DNA of 64,000 nt, taken from the NCBI GenBank assembly GCA_016219425.1, contig JACRNB010000002.1, forward strand, positions 62,001 to 126,000, in the 5' to 3' direction. The DNA comes from Betaproteobacteria bacterium (GTDB lineage: Bacteria > Pseudomonadota > Gammaproteobacteria > Burkholderiales > Thiobacillaceae). A program made the translations under genes and the position numbers. The notes under the pieces are model-generated. The model ran no database searches, was not told the DNA's origin, and saw nothing but the letters and a program-made list of their open reading frames with translations. Positions within the stretch are counted from its first letter, which is position 1; each line of letters starts with the position of its first letter. Shown piece after piece: positions 63,876 through 64,000 of this stretch.

Positions 63876-64000
63876 CCGAAGCGTTGCGAGCGGTGAGGTG
63901 ATGCCCCAAAGCCTGGGACTGCTCGCGGATTTTTTGTTCTTTAAAAACATGAAGATAGAGGGTTGTGTGACAAGGTTGTCGTCTTGTGGACGAGTTTGGC
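63876..64000. promoter_or_regulatory. Probable CRISPR leader (array beyond window end)
   Basis: After cas2 a hairpin (GCGAGC...GCTCGC) is followed by GGATTTTTTGTTCTTTAAA, an A+T-rich stretch typical of leaders. No repeat unit occurs before the window ends, so the array is presumed but not seen. Confidence 0.5.

Noticed and set aside
63876-64000. A CRISPR array
   Set aside because: No repeated unit is present before the window ends; only a leader-like stretch is visible.

Overview
This is a high-G+C stretch of a proteobacterial chromosome. The order bamD / rluD-pgeF next to a RelA-type gene, the nitrate genes on sigma-54 promoters and the grpE-dnaK pair fit a betaproteobacterium (Rhodocyclales or Nitrosomonadales would fit). 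I cannot name the species. No rRNA or tRNA gene was seen.

Bases 1-11.7 kb and 19.8-29.3 kb hold a nitrate-assimilation regulon, all on the minus strand after an incoming hybrid sensor kinase (1-4329, plus strand). It comprises nrtABD (ABC nitrate uptake), narK plus a PP2C-phosphatase/Ser-Thr-kinase fusion and a CBS protein, nirB-nirD (nitrite reductase), nasA (nitrate reductase), a DmsB-DmsC-like fusion that could deliver electrons from quinol, and a Cache-PAS membrane sensor followed by the ANTAR antiterminator nasT. The nrtA, narK and nirB units each begin with a perfect sigma-54 promoter (TGGCACG-N4-TTGCT), a small leader hairpin and then an intrinsic terminator ahead of the start codon. 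This is the layout expected of NasT-controlled antitermination, and it is the most coherent system in the window. No NasS is seen; the membrane Cache-PAS protein sits in its place next to nasT.

Between these blocks (12-19.4 kb) lie two DUF302 proteins separated by a 240-bp element with 18-bp terminal inverted repeats, and a type I restriction-modification operon (hsdR-hsdM-rhuM/fic-hsdS) whose genes overlap by about 4 bases each.

29.5-37.1 kb carries an Anbu (proteasome-like) peptidase, a large transglutaminase/DUF2126 protein and a hydrolase, convergent with an alpha-E protein and a circularly permuted ATP-grasp protein. This set of families is known to co-occur and is poorly understood. 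37.4-40.7 kb is a heat-shock pair (grpE, dnaK) with a sigma-32-like promoter, followed by a flavodoxin. 41.3-45.5 kb is accessory: an unrecognised protein, a SagB-type double nitroreductase, an ankyrin protein, a YhcH-family protein, a methylase remnant and a DUF4160/DUF2442 pair. 45.5-53.2 kb is housekeeping: ettA, ispD, a cytochrome c, relA, bamD, rluD and pgeF.

53.5-63.9 kb is a type I-G (formerly I-U) CRISPR-Cas operon: cas3 with a C-terminal HD domain, csx17, csb1, csb2, a cas4-cas1 fusion and cas2. A Uma2-family gene sits antisense in its middle. The window ends in what looks like the leader, so the repeat array, if present, begins beyond base 64000. Many short palindromic repeats of several families are scattered through the window, mostly between co-transcribed genes, and one is read in frame inside csx17.
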